Origin: Pannonibacter tanglangensis
GTDB lineage: Bacteria > Pseudomonadota > Alphaproteobacteria > Rhizobiales > Stappiaceae
Reading direction: 5' to 3' (one strand)
Assembly (NCBI RefSeq): GCF_009915685.1
Contig: NZ_JAABLP010000002.1
DNA: 64,000 nucleotides
The notes under the pieces were generated by a model. The model was not told the origin of the DNA. It was given only the letters and a program-made list of their open reading frames with translations, and did no database searches. Numbering within the stretch: position 1 is the first letter of the stretch; each line of letters begins with the position of its first letter. The position numbers and the translations under genes were made by a program. Below, piece by piece: positions 1-9,504 of this stretch.

Positions 1-1
1 C

Positions 2-319
2 GGATCGGGCAAGCGCGCCGACGTGCCGGGCTATCTGGTCGGCGGCAAGACCGGCACGGCCGAGAAGGTGGAGAACGGCCGTTACAACCCGAACAAGCGC
101 CGCAACTCCTTCCTGTCCGCCTTCCCGATGGACGATCCGCGCTACGTCGTGCTTGTCGTGCTGGACGAGCCCAAGCCGGAAAAGGAAGGCATGGCGGCCA
201 CCGCCGGCCTCAACACCGCCCCGATGGTGGGCAACATCATCCGGCGCGTCGCCCCGATGCTGGGCGTGATGCCGCGGCCGACGACCGAGGGGACACAGAC
301 CATCGAAATATCCTATTAA
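2..319 (+). CDS. ftsI: FtsI (PBP3), septal peptidoglycan transpeptidase, C-terminal end only
   Basis: The reading frame enters from the left edge of the window, so the start and most of the transpeptidase domain are missing. The piece seen has about 105 residues and carries the KTGTAEK box (Lys codon at 47-49), the third conserved motif of penicillin-binding transpeptidases. After it comes the usual FPMDDPRYVVLVVLDEP strand. FtsI cross-links septal peptidoglycan in the divisome with FtsW. Its position directly before murE fits the canonical order of the division and cell-wall cluster. The next gene starts 87 bases after its stop. Confidence 0.93.
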   Translation, partial: GSGKRADVPGYLVGGKTGTAEKVENGRYNPNKRRNSFLSAFPMDDPRYVVLVVLDEPKPEKEGMAATAGLNTAPMVGNIIRRVAPMLGVMPRPTTEGTQTIEISY

Positions 320-406
320 GGGCAATCCCGAGCTGACCGGGGCGGGGTCGCAGCCAGACCCCGGGCAGCTTGGACAAGACGGCGCACAACCGGACCAGAC
401 GACGAC

Positions 407-1873
407 ATGCATCTCAGCAGCCTGATGGCGGACCTGCCGGGTCCGGCCGTTTCCACCGATCTCACGATCACCGGTCTGACCTCGGACAGCCGCGCGGCGC
501 GTCCGGGTTTTTTGTTTGTTGCCCTTGCCGGGGTGAAGGTCCATGGCGCGCGCTTTGCCCGCACGGCGCTGGAGCAGGGCGCGGTTGCCGTCCTGACGGA
601 CGCCGCCGGGGCCGGGATGCTGGCGGCCGACGGTGTCACGGCGCCGGTGCTTGTCAGCGACAATCCGCGCCGGACCCTGGCGCTGATGGCCGCGCGCTTC
701 CACGCGCCGCAGCCGGCGACCATGGTTGCGGTGACGGGGACGGCGGGCAAGACCTCCGTGGCGCATTTCGTGCGCCAGATCTTCGAGCACTGCGGCCATG
801 CCGCCGCCAGCCTCGGCACGATCGGCACCATCACCTCCAACGGCAAGACCTACGGCGGCCTGACCACGCCGGACCCGGTGACGCTGCACCAGGATCTCGC
901 CCGTCTGGCCGGTGACGGCATCACCCATGCGGCGATGGAAGCCTCCAGCCATGGCCTCGACCAGTACCGGCTCGACGGCGTGCAGCTGGCGGCGGCAGGC
1001 TTCACCAACCTCGGCCGCGACCACATGGACTACCACGCCACCATGGAGGATTACCTCGCGGCCAAGATGCGCCTGTTCACGGAGGTGCTGCCGTCCGGCG
1101 GCACCGTGGTCGCCGATCCGGTCGAGCCCTATGCCGACCGGGTGATCGCGACGTGCCGCGCGCGGGGGCTCAGGGTGCTGACCGTCGGTGAGCGCGGCGA
1201 GGACCTGCGGCTGACCGGGCTCCGGCACAGCGGCTTCAGCCAGGTGCTGACGGTCGCGACGGCGCGCGGCGACTACAAGGTCTCGCTGCCGCTGGCCGGG
1301 CGGTTCCAGGTGTCGAACGCCCTGATCGCGGCCGGCCTTGCCATCGCGGCCGGCGAGCAGACCGGGGCCGTGATGCGGTCGCTGGAGGACCTGAAGGGGG
1401 CGCCGGGCCGGCTCGAGCTGATCGGCCGCAAGGCCAACGGTGCGCTTGCCTTCGTCGATTACGCCCACAAGCCCGACGCGCTCGACAATGCGCTCGCGGC
1501 GCTGCGCCCCTTCACGCAAGGGCGACTCGTCTGCGTCGTCGGTGCCGGCGGGGACCGTGATCCGGGCAAGCGTCCGATGATGGGGGCCGTGGCCGCCCGC
1601 CGCGCCGATGTCGTCGTCATCACCGACGACAACCCGCGCAGCGAGGATCCGGCCCTGATCCGCAAGGCGATGCTGGAAGGTGCCCCCGGCGCGCTGGAGA
1701 TCGGCGACCGCCAGCAGGCGATCGAGACGGCCGTTTCCCTGCTGGAAGCGGGGGATGTCCTGTGCGTTGCCGGAAAAGGCCACGAAACGGGCCAAATCGT
1801 CGGTGACAGGGTGCTGCCATTTTCGGATCACGATGCGGTTCGCGCCGCGCTCGGCATGGGAGACAAGGCATGA
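407..1873 (+). CDS. murE: MurE, UDP-MurNAc-L-Ala-D-Glu:meso-diaminopimelate ligase
   Basis: This 488-residue cytoplasmic ATP-dependent ligase adds the third residue of the peptidoglycan stem peptide. An N-terminal UDP-substrate domain is followed by the Mur central domain with the P-loop TGTAGKTS near residue 111. The C-terminal domain carries DNPRSEDP near residue 408, the motif that selects meso-diaminopimelate over lysine. Length is normal for the family. The ATG at 407 gives the expected N-terminus, although no strong ribosome binding site is visible. The stop overlaps the murF start in ATGA, so the two are probably translationally coupled. Confidence 0.97.
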   Translation: MHLSSLMADLPGPAVSTDLTITGLTSDSRAARPGFLFVALAGVKVHGARFARTALEQGAVAVLTDAAGAGMLAADGVTAPVLVSDNPRRTLALMAARFHAPQPATMVAVTGTAGKTSVAHFVRQIFEHCGHAAASLGTIGTITSNGKTYGGLTTPDPVTLHQDLARLAGDGITHAAMEASSHGLDQYRLDGVQLAAAGFTNLGRDHMDYHATMEDYLAAKMRLFTEVLPSGGTVVADPVEPYADRVIATCRARGLRVLTVGERGEDLRLTGLRHSGFSQVLTVATARGDYKVSLPLAGRFQVSNALIAAGLAIAAGEQTGAVMRSLEDLKGAPGRLELIGRKANGALAFVDYAHKPDALDNALAALRPFTQGRLVCVVGAGGDRDPGKRPMMGAVAARRADVVVITDDNPRSEDPALIRKAMLEGAPGALEIGDRQQAIETAVSLLEAGDVLCVAGKGHETGQIVGDRVLPFSDHDAVRAALGMGDKA

Positions 1874-3300
1874 GCCTGCCGCTCTGGACCCTCGAGGAAT
1901 TCGTCCGCGCCGTCGACGGAACGGTCGCCGGCACGCCCGCAGATGCGATCACGGGCATCTCCATCGACAGCCGCACGCTCGAGCCGGGTGATGCCTTCGT
2001 GGCCATCGCCGGCGAGCGCTTCGACGGCCACGACTTCGTCGAGGCGGCGCTGACGGCGGGGGCATCGCTGGCGCTGGTCGCCCGGGACCGGCTGGCCAGC
2101 CTGCCGGCGGACGGCCGCTATGTCGTGGTCGAGGACGTGCTGGAGGCGCTGCGCCAGCTGGGCCGGGCGGCTCGCGCCCGCAGCAGCGCGCGCATCGTCG
2201 CCGTCACCGGTTCGGTCGGCAAGACCAGCACCAAGGAAGCCCTGCGGCTTGCCCTGTCGCGCTGCGGCAAGACCCATGCGTCGGTGGCGTCCTTCAACAA
2301 CCACTGGGGCGTGCCGCTGACCCTGGCGCGGATGCCGCGCGATGTGGCCTTCGGCGTGTTCGAGATCGGCATGAACCACGCGGGCGAGATCACGCCGCTG
2401 GTGCAGATGGTGCGGCCGCATGTGGCGATCATCACCACGGTGCAGGCGGTGCATCTGGAATTCTTCGATTCCGTGGAGGGCATCGCCAAGGCCAAGGCCG
2501 AGATCTTCAATGGTCTGGAGCCCGGCGGCGTGGCGATCCTGAACCAGGACAACGACCAGTTCGACCTGCTGACCTTCCTCGCCCGGACCACCGGGGTCGA
2601 GACGATCCGCACCTTCGGCGAGCGGGAGGGCACCGACGGCCAGCTGCTGCGCGCCGTCGGTCAGACCGGCACGTCCGTGGTGCAGGCGCGCATTCTCGGC
2701 GAGGAGATCACCTACAAGATCGGCGCGCCCGGCCGCCATTTCGTCGTCAACAGCCTCGCCGTGCTGCTGGCCGTGGTCGAACTCGGCGCCGATCTGGCGC
2801 TGGCGGGGCTGGCCCTGTCGGAGCTGTCGGCTCCCAAGGGCCGCGGGGCGCAGACGCGCCTGCTCGTGCCCGGCGGCAGCATCACCATCATCGACGAGAG
2901 CTACAACGCCAACCCGGCCTCGATGCGCGCCGCCCTCAGCCTCCTCGGTGAAAGCCCGGTCGCGTTGCCGGGCCGCCGCATCGCGGTTGTCGGCGACATG
3001 CTGGAACTGGGCGAGACGGCGGCGCAGCTGCATGCGGAGCTGGTCGAGCCGATGCAGGCGGCGAAGGTCGACCGGGTCTACTGCGCCGGGCCGCTGATGC
3101 ATGCGCTCTGGCAGCGTCTGCCGACGCAGATGCGGGCGCATTATGCCGAACAGTCAGCCGCGCTGCTGGAGCCGCTCAAGGAAGATCTGCGCGCCGGCGA
3201 CGTGATCATGATCAAGGGATCTCTGGGCAGCCGGATGGGCCCCCTTGTGGAAGCGCTCAAGCAGGACTATGCGGCAGCGGACGAAACCGTAGCGGTTTAA
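1870..3300 (+). CDS. murF: MurF, UDP-MurNAc-tripeptide:D-Ala-D-Ala ligase
   Basis: This 476-residue Mur ligase adds D-Ala-D-Ala to the UDP-MurNAc tripeptide, completing the cytoplasmic pentapeptide precursor. The P-loop VTGSVGKTSTK lies near residue 112. The central-domain motif FEIGMNHAGEI and the C-terminal ESYNANPASM typical of MurF are present. It starts inside the last codons of murE (ATGA overlap), and mraY follows after 9 bases. Its D-Ala-D-Ala substrate is made by ddl about 7 kb downstream. Confidence 0.97.
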   Translation: MSLPLWTLEEFVRAVDGTVAGTPADAITGISIDSRTLEPGDAFVAIAGERFDGHDFVEAALTAGASLALVARDRLASLPADGRYVVVEDVLEALRQLGRAARARSSARIVAVTGSVGKTSTKEALRLALSRCGKTHASVASFNNHWGVPLTLARMPRDVAFGVFEIGMNHAGEITPLVQMVRPHVAIITTVQAVHLEFFDSVEGIAKAKAEIFNGLEPGGVAILNQDNDQFDLLTFLARTTGVETIRTFGEREGTDGQLLRAVGQTGTSVVQARILGEEITYKIGAPGRHFVVNSLAVLLAVVELGADLALAGLALSELSAPKGRGAQTRLLVPGGSITIIDESYNANPASMRAALSLLGESPVALPGRRIAVVGDMLELGETAAQLHAELVEPMQAAKVDRVYCAGPLMHALWQRLPTQMRAHYAEQSAALLEPLKEDLRAGDVIMIKGSLGSRMGPLVEALKQDYAAADETVAV

Positions 3301-3309
3301 GGATCCCCA

Positions 3310-4395
3310 ATGTTCTATCTTCTCGGCGAACTCTCCGGTCAGCTCTCCGCGCTGAACGTGTTCCGCTACATCACCTTCCGCACCGGCGGCGCGATCATGA
3401 CGGCGCTGGTGTTCGTGTTCCTGTTCGGGCCGCGCATCATCGCCGGGCTGCGCGTCCGCCAGGGCAAGGGGCAGCCGATCCGCGAGGACGGGCCGCAGAG
3501 CCACCTGCTGACCAAGAAGGGCACGCCCACCATGGGCGGACTGATGATCCTCTCGGGGATGATCGTCTCGACGCTGCTGTGGGCGGACCTCAGCAATCCC
3601 TATGTCTGGATCGTGCTGTGGGTCACGGTCGGCTTCGGCCTGATCGGCTTCTACGACGACTATCTCAAGGTGACGAAGGCCACGCACAAGGGCTTCTCGG
3701 GCAAGGCGCGTCTCGGGATCGAGTTTCTCATTGCCGGTTCGGCCGCCTTTGCGGTGACCCTGCTGGAAACCGGGCCCTTCGCCACGTCGATCGCCTTCCC
3801 CTTCCTCAAGGACCTGCTGCTCAACCTCGGCATCGTGTTCATCCCCTTCGCGGCCTTCGTGATCGTGGGGGCCGGCAATGCCGTGAACCTCACCGACGGC
3901 CTCGATGGCCTGGCGATCGTGCCGGTCATGATTGCCTGTGCCTCCTTTGCCATCATTGCCTATCTGTCGGGCAACGCGGTCTTTGCCGAGTACCTGCAGA
4001 TCCACCATGTGCCGGGCACGGGCGAACTCGCGGTGCTCTGCGGCGCGGTGATCGGAGCGGGGCTCGGCTTCCTGTGGTTCAATGCCCCGCCGGCGGCGAT
4101 CTTCATGGGTGACACCGGCTCCCTGTCGCTTGGCGGCATGATCGGCGCGATCGCGGTCGCCACCAAGCACGAGATCGTGCTGGCCATCATCGGCGGCCTG
4201 TTCGTGCTGGAGGCCGTGTCGGTGATCGTGCAGGTGGCCTCCTACAAGCTGACCGGCAAGCGCGTGTTCCGCATGGCGCCCATCCACCACCACTTCGAGC
4301 ATCTGGGCTGGACCGAGTCCCAGGTGGTGATCCGCTTCTGGATCATCGCCGTGGTTCTCGCGCTGATCGGCCTGGCGACCCTCAAGCTGCGGTGA
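3310..4395 (+). CDS. mraY: MraY, phospho-MurNAc-pentapeptide translocase
   Basis: This polytopic membrane enzyme of 361 residues transfers phospho-MurNAc-pentapeptide to undecaprenyl phosphate to form lipid I. Visible family motifs are FYDDYLKV near residue 115, NLTDGLDGL near 194, FMGDTGSLSLGG near 265 and the histidine cluster IHHHFEHLGW near 323. Together these contribute the Mg-binding aspartates and the active site. About ten hydrophobic segments are present. Length matches the family (about 360). It lies between murF and murD, with 7 bases before murD. Confidence 0.97.
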   Translation: MFYLLGELSGQLSALNVFRYITFRTGGAIMTALVFVFLFGPRIIAGLRVRQGKGQPIREDGPQSHLLTKKGTPTMGGLMILSGMIVSTLLWADLSNPYVWIVLWVTVGFGLIGFYDDYLKVTKATHKGFSGKARLGIEFLIAGSAAFAVTLLETGPFATSIAFPFLKDLLLNLGIVFIPFAAFVIVGAGNAVNLTDGLDGLAIVPVMIACASFAIIAYLSGNAVFAEYLQIHHVPGTGELAVLCGAVIGAGLGFLWFNAPPAAIFMGDTGSLSLGGMIGAIAVATKHEIVLAIIGGLFVLEAVSVIVQVASYKLTGKRVFRMAPIHHHFEHLGWTESQVVIRFWIIAVVLALIGLATLKLR

Positions 4396-4402
4396 GGACC
4401 GG

Positions 4403-5803
4403 ATGATCCCGATCACGAGTTTCGCCGGACAGACGGTTGCGCTTTTCGGGCTTGGCGGCTCGGGCCTCTCCAGTGCCCTGGCGCTGAAGGCCGGCGGGGC
4501 GACGGTCATCGTCTGGGATGATGCGCCGGCCCGCATCGAGGTGGCGCGCGCGCGGGGGCTCACCGCCTCCGACCTCGCAGGCATCGACTGGGACGGCGTT
4601 GCCGCCCTCGTGCTCTCCCCCGGCGTGCCGCTGACCCATCCCGAGCCGCACTGGACCGTGCGGCTCGCCCGGGATGCCGGGGTCGAGGTCATCGGCGACA
4701 TCGAACTCTTCGTGCGCGAGCGCCGGCGGACCTGCCCCGAGGCCCCGCTGATCTGCATCACCGGCACCAACGGCAAGTCGACCACGACGGCGCTGGTCGC
4801 CCATCTCGTCCGCAGCCTCGGGCTCGACGTGCAGATGGGCGGCAACATCGGCACGCCCGTGTTCGACCTGGAACCGCCGGTGCCTGGCCGCCACTATGTC
4901 ATCGAGTGCTCGTCCTACCAGATCGACCTGGCCCCCAGCCTCGACCCGACGGTCGGCATCCACATGAACCTGTCGCCGGATCATCTCGACCGGCACGGCA
5001 CCATGGAAAACTACGCCGCCATCAAGGAGCGGCTGGTGGCCGGCAGCCGCTCGGCCGTGATCGGGGTCGATGACCCGATGAGCGCGGCGATGGCCGACCG
5101 GCTGGCACTGTCCGGCAAGCGGGTGCGGCGCATCTCGGGTCATCTGCCGCAGACCGACGGGGTCTATGGCGACGGCGGCCGGCTGATGATGGCCAACCAG
5201 GGCCGGCAGGAGCGCCTCGCCGATCTCGCCGGCATCGACAGCCTGCGCGGCCGGCACAATGCCCAGAACGCGGCGGCGGCCTGCGCCGCGCTCCTTGAGC
5301 TCGGGCATGCGCCGGAGCGGATCGCGGCCGCGCTGCGCACCTTCCCCGGTCTGCGGCATCGCATGCAGATCGTCGCGCGGCGCAACGGCACCCTGTTCGT
5401 CAACGACAGCAAGGCCACCAATGCCGACGCCGCCGCCTGGGCGCTGGCGAGCTATCCGCGCATCTACTGGATCGCCGGCGGCAAGCCCAAGACCGGTGGC
5501 ATCGACCCGCTCGGGGAGTTCTTCCCGCGCATCGTCCGGGCCTACCTGATCGGTGAGGCGGCGGAGGCCTTTGCCCGGACGCTCGACGGCAAGGCGGCGA
5601 CGGAGATCTGCGGCACGATGGATGTGGCCGTGGCGCGGGCGGCCGCCGATGCGGCGCTCGACCCGGCGGCCGAGAAGGTCGTGCTGCTGTCGCCGGCCTG
5701 TGCCTCGTTTGACCAGTACCCGAACTTTGAAGTGCGTGGTGATGCGTTTGTCGCGGCTGTCGAGGCCCTGGACGGGGCCTCGGAGACAGAAGGGGATGCC
5801 TGA
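4403..5803 (+). CDS. murD: MurD, UDP-MurNAc-L-Ala:D-Glu ligase
   Basis: This 466-residue cytoplasmic ligase adds D-glutamate to UDP-MurNAc-L-Ala. The N-terminal Rossmann-like domain starts with VALFGLGGSGLS, which binds the UDP moiety. The P-loop GTNGKSTT follows near residue 120, then NLSPDHLDRHG, and the C-terminal domain carries FVNDSKATNADA. Length is normal. The final A of its TGA is the first base of the ftsW ATG (one-base overlap), which suggests coupled translation. Confidence 0.97.
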   Translation: MIPITSFAGQTVALFGLGGSGLSSALALKAGGATVIVWDDAPARIEVARARGLTASDLAGIDWDGVAALVLSPGVPLTHPEPHWTVRLARDAGVEVIGDIELFVRERRRTCPEAPLICITGTNGKSTTTALVAHLVRSLGLDVQMGGNIGTPVFDLEPPVPGRHYVIECSSYQIDLAPSLDPTVGIHMNLSPDHLDRHGTMENYAAIKERLVAGSRSAVIGVDDPMSAAMADRLALSGKRVRRISGHLPQTDGVYGDGGRLMMANQGRQERLADLAGIDSLRGRHNAQNAAAACAALLELGHAPERIAAALRTFPGLRHRMQIVARRNGTLFVNDSKATNADAAAWALASYPRIYWIAGGKPKTGGIDPLGEFFPRIVRAYLIGEAAEAFARTLDGKAATEICGTMDVAVARAAADAALDPAAEKVVLLSPACASFDQYPNFEVRGDAFVAAVEALDGASETEGDA

Positions 5804-6975
5804 TGGTTTCTCGCGCCGACCGTGGTCCGCTGTCGGAATGGCTCTGGACGGTTGACCACTATCTGCTGGCGGCCTTCATGCTGCTGATGATCGGCGGGGT
5901 GGTGCTGTCCTTTGCGGCCAGTCCTCCGGTGGCCGAGCGGCTCGGCGTGGAGAGCTTCTTCTTCGTCAAGAAGCAGGCGACCTTCCTGCTTCCGTCGATG
6001 GCAGTGATGCTCGGCCTGTCGCTGATGACGCCGCGGCTGATCCGCCGCGCGGCGCTGTTCCTGCTCATTGGCGCGCTGGTGCTGCTGGTGGCGACGCTGT
6101 TCGTCGGCTTCGAGGTGAAGGGCGGGCGGCGCTGGATCGACCTCGGCATCACCACGCTGCAGCCGTCGGAATTCCTGAAGCCCGCCTTCATCGTCATCGT
6201 GGCCTTCCTGCTGTCGGAGAGCGGGCGCCGGCGGGAAGTGCCCGGTGCGCTGCTGTCGGCGCTGCTGTTCGCGATTTCCTCGGCGCTGCTGATCGCGCAG
6301 CCGGACTTCGGCCAGACCATGCTGATGGGTCTGGCCTTCGGCGCACTCTTCTTCATCAACGGCATGCCCTGGGCGGTGATCATCGTGCTTGCCGTGCTTG
6401 GCGTCGTCGGCATGGGCTCGGCCTACCTGTTCCTGCCGCACGTGACCTCGCGCATCAACCGCTTCCTCGACCCGGAATCGGGGGACACGTTCCAGGTGGA
6501 CACGGCCCGCGAAGCCTTCCTGTCGGGCGGCTGGTTCGGCAAGGGACCGGGCGAGGGCGTGGTCAAGCGCATCCTGCCGGACAGCCACACCGACTTCGTG
6601 TTCTCGGTGGTGGCGGAGGAGTTCGGCATCATCGTCTGCATGCTGCTGGTGGCGGTCTTTGCCTTCATCATCCTGCGGGGGCTGCGCAATGCGGCGCGGG
6701 ACCAGGATGCCTTCGCGCGGCTTGCGACCTCCGGTCTGGTCGTCCTGTTCGGCCTGCAGGCGATGATCAACCTGATGGTGAACCTGAACCTGGTGCCGGC
6801 CAAGGGCATGACGCTGCCCTTCATCTCCTACGGCGGGTCGTCCACCATCTCCACGGCGATCACCGCCGGCTTCATCCTGGCGCTGACGCGGCGCAAGCCG
6901 CAGCCCAAGCACAGCGAAAGCGTGATCATTTCCCGCGTCTCGCCCTCCAGCCTGATGCAACCGGGTATCCGATGA
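5803..6975 (+). CDS. ftsW: FtsW, SEDS-family septal peptidoglycan polymerase
   Basis: This integral membrane protein of 390 residues belongs to the SEDS family (FtsW/RodA/SpoVE), which polymerises lipid II glycan strands with a class B PBP, here FtsI. About ten hydrophobic segments are visible. The conserved stretches GGRRWIDLG, LQPSEFLKP, GWFGKGPGEG, LPDSHTDFVFSVVAEEFG and LPFISYGGSS are all present. The gene starts inside the murD stop and overlaps murG by ATGA at its end. Its position inside the cluster favours FtsW over RodA. Confidence 0.96.
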   Translation: MVSRADRGPLSEWLWTVDHYLLAAFMLLMIGGVVLSFAASPPVAERLGVESFFFVKKQATFLLPSMAVMLGLSLMTPRLIRRAALFLLIGALVLLVATLFVGFEVKGGRRWIDLGITTLQPSEFLKPAFIVIVAFLLSESGRRREVPGALLSALLFAISSALLIAQPDFGQTMLMGLAFGALFFINGMPWAVIIVLAVLGVVGMGSAYLFLPHVTSRINRFLDPESGDTFQVDTAREAFLSGGWFGKGPGEGVVKRILPDSHTDFVFSVVAEEFGIIVCMLLVAVFAFIILRGLRNAARDQDAFARLATSGLVVLFGLQAMINLMVNLNLVPAKGMTLPFISYGGSSTISTAITAGFILALTRRKPQPKHSESVIISRVSPSSLMQPGIR

Positions 6976-8072
6976 CCAAGACCATCCTCCTGACCGCCGG
7001 TGGCACCGGCGGCCACCTGTTCCCGGCCGAGGCGCTGGCCACCGAGCTGGTCCGGCGCGGCTGGACCGTCGACCTTGCCACCGACGAGCGGGCCGACAAG
7101 TACGGCGCCCGCTTCCCGGCGCGCGACGTCCACATCATTGCCTCCGAGACCCTGCGCTCGCGCTCGCCGCTGGCGCTGCTGCGGACGCTCCTGAGCCTCG
7201 CGCGCGGCACCCTGCAGGCCTTCGGCGTCATCCGGCGGATCCGCCCGGCCGTGGTCGTCGGCTTCGGCGGCTATCCGACCTTCCCGCCGATGATGGCCGC
7301 GCGGCTCGCCCGCGTGCCTTCCATCCTGCACGAGGCCAATGCGGTGATGGGGCGGGCCAACCGGATGCTCGCGCGCGGTGTCGACGCTGTCGCCACCAGC
7401 GTTCCGATCGCCGGCCTTGATGCCGGCCTTGCCGCCAAGGTGCGCGAGACCGGCAATCCGGTGCGCCCGATGGTGATCGAGGCCGCAAGGCTTGCCTATC
7501 CGCCGCTCGACGGGGCCGGGCCGTTCCATCTGCTCGTGTTCGGCGGCTCGCAGGGCGCACGTTTCTTCTCCGAGCTGATGCCGGAGGCGCTGGCGCTCAT
7601 GCCGGCGGACAAGCGCGCGCGTCTGCGACTGGTCCAGCAGTGCCGTCCGGAAGATCTGGACCGGGTGCGCAAGCAGCTGGAGACGCTGGGCGTCCATGCC
7701 GAGCTTGCGGCCTTCTTCACCGATCTGCCGATGCGGCTCGCCGGCGCCCATCTCATCCTGTGCCGCTCCGGCGCCTCCTCCGTGAGCGAGCTGGCCGTCA
7801 TTGGCCGGCCGTCGATCCTGGTGCCGCTGCCGCACGCGCTTGATCAGGACCAGAGCGCCAATGCGCGGGTGCTGGAGGCGGTGGGCGGGGCCTGGCCCAT
7901 CGACCAGAAGAACCTGACGCCTCAGGCGCTGGCCGACCGGCTCGGCAGCCTGATGGATGACCCCGAAACCCTTGCCGCTGCCGCGAGGGCTGCGGCCGGA
8001 CAAGGCAAGGCGGACGCCGTGGCGCGCCTGGCCGATCTGGTCGAGCAGGTGGCAGCGCAGTCGAAGACATGA
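6972..8072 (+). CDS. murG: MurG, UDP-GlcNAc:lipid I N-acetylglucosaminyltransferase
   Basis: This GT28-type glycosyltransferase of 366 residues works at the inner face of the membrane and converts lipid I to lipid II. The first glycine-rich loop TAGGTGGHLFPAEAL is at the N-terminus. The UDP-GlcNAc-binding C-terminal half has VFGGSQGARFFSELMPEAL and CRSGASSVSELAVIGRPSILVPLP (shown as one conserved block near the end). It overlaps ftsW by 4 bases. murC follows after 13 bases with its own ribosome binding site. Confidence 0.96.
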   Translation: MTKTILLTAGGTGGHLFPAEALATELVRRGWTVDLATDERADKYGARFPARDVHIIASETLRSRSPLALLRTLLSLARGTLQAFGVIRRIRPAVVVGFGGYPTFPPMMAARLARVPSILHEANAVMGRANRMLARGVDAVATSVPIAGLDAGLAAKVRETGNPVRPMVIEAARLAYPPLDGAGPFHLLVFGGSQGARFFSELMPEALALMPADKRARLRLVQQCRPEDLDRVRKQLETLGVHAELAAFFTDLPMRLAGAHLILCRSGASSVSELAVIGRPSILVPLPHALDQDQSANARVLEAVGGAWPIDQKNLTPQALADRLGSLMDDPETLAAAARAAAGQGKADAVARLADLVEQVAAQSKT

Positions 8073-8085
8073 AAGGAGACCGGCC

Positions 8086-9504
8086 ATGAAGATGCCGCGT
8101 GAACTGGGTCCGGTGCATTTCGTGGGCATCGGCGGGATCGGCATGAGCGGCATTGCCGAGGTGCTGCACATGCTGGGCTACACCGTGCAGGGCTCGGACA
8201 TGTCCGAGAGCGCCAACGTGCAGCGCCTGCGCGAGAAGGGCATTCCGGTCTTCATCGGCCATGCGGCCGAAAACCTCGGTGCGGCCGAAGTGCTTGTCGT
8301 GTCCTCCGCGATCAAGCGCGACAATCCCGAGCTGATCGCGGCACGGGAAAAGCTGATCCCGGTCGTGCGCCGTGCGGAGATGCTGGCCGAGCTGATGCGC
8401 TTCAAGCAGGCCATCGCCATCGGCGGCACCCATGGCAAGACGACCACCACCTCGCTGATCGCCGCGCTGCTGGAGGCCGGAGGCTTCGATCCGACCGTGA
8501 TCAACGGCGGCATCATCAATGCCTATGGCACCAATGCGCGCATGGGCGCGGGCGAATGGATGGTGGTCGAGGCGGACGAGAGCGATGGCACCTTCGTCAA
8601 GCTGCCGGCCGACGTCGCCGTCGTCACCAACATCGACCCGGAACATCTCGATCACTACGGCGACTTCGCCGGGGTCCGCGCGGCCTTCCGCCATTTCGTC
8701 GAGAACGTGCCCTTCTACGGCTTTGCCGTGATGTGCCTCGATCACCCGGAAGTCCAGTCGCTGGTCGGCCAGATCGAGGACAAGCGCATCGTCACCTATG
8801 GCACCAACCCGCAGGCCGATGTCCGCTTCGTCGACGTGCGCTTCGAGGGGGGCAAGTCGCATTTCAGCGTGCGCTTCCAGAACCGCCGCTCGGGCGCGAG
8901 CGAGGTGCTCGATGACCTGGTGCTGCCGATGCCGGGGCTGCACAATGTCTCCAACGCCACGGCCGCCATTGCGGTCGCCAACCGGCTCGGCATCGCGGGC
9001 GCGGCGATCCGCAAGGGCCTGGCCGGCTTCAGCGGCGTCAAGCGGCGCTTCACCCACACCGGCAGCTGGAACGGTGTCGACGTGTTCGACGACTACGGGC
9101 ATCACCCGGTCGAGATCCGCGCCGTGCTGAAGGCCGCGCGGGAGGCGACTGCGGGCCGTGTCATCGCCCTGGTCCAGCCGCACCGCTACACGCGTCTTGC
9201 CAGCCTGTTCGACGATTTCTCCACCTGCTTCAACGATGCCGACACGGTGATCGTCGCCCCGGTCTATGCGGCCGGCGAGCAGCCGATCGAGGGCGTCAAC
9301 CGGGACAGCCTGGTCAGCGGCCTGAAGATCCATGGCCACCGCTCGGTGCTGGCGCTCGAAGGGCCGGAGGCCCTGGCGGGGATCATCGCCGAGATCGCCC
9401 GGCCGGGCGACTATGTCGTCTGCCTGGGCGCCGGCAACATTACCCAGTGGGCGCATGCGCTGCCTGGCCAGCTCGAGGCGCTGGGGCAGGGGGCGCAGGC
9501 GTGA
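8086..9504 (+). CDS. murC: MurC, UDP-MurNAc:L-alanine ligase
   Basis: This ligase attaches L-alanine to UDP-MurNAc, the first amino acid of the stem peptide. The frame is open further upstream, but I chose the ATG at 8086. It is preceded by AAAGGAGA (8072-8079) at good spacing and gives the expected N-terminus MKMPRELGPVHFVGIGGIG. The protein then has 472 residues, normal for MurC. The P-loop GGTHGKTTTT is near residue 112, followed by EADESDGTF and DDYGHHPVEI. The stop overlaps the murB start as GTGA. Confidence 0.96.
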   Translation: MKMPRELGPVHFVGIGGIGMSGIAEVLHMLGYTVQGSDMSESANVQRLREKGIPVFIGHAAENLGAAEVLVVSSAIKRDNPELIAAREKLIPVVRRAEMLAELMRFKQAIAIGGTHGKTTTTSLIAALLEAGGFDPTVINGGIINAYGTNARMGAGEWMVVEADESDGTFVKLPADVAVVTNIDPEHLDHYGDFAGVRAAFRHFVENVPFYGFAVMCLDHPEVQSLVGQIEDKRIVTYGTNPQADVRFVDVRFEGGKSHFSVRFQNRRSGASEVLDDLVLPMPGLHNVSNATAAIAVANRLGIAGAAIRKGLAGFSGVKRRFTHTGSWNGVDVFDDYGHHPVEIRAVLKAAREATAGRVIALVQPHRYTRLASLFDDFSTCFNDADTVIVAPVYAAGEQPIEGVNRDSLVSGLKIHGHRSVLALEGPEALAGIIAEIARPGDYVVCLGAGNITQWAHALPGQLEALGQGAQA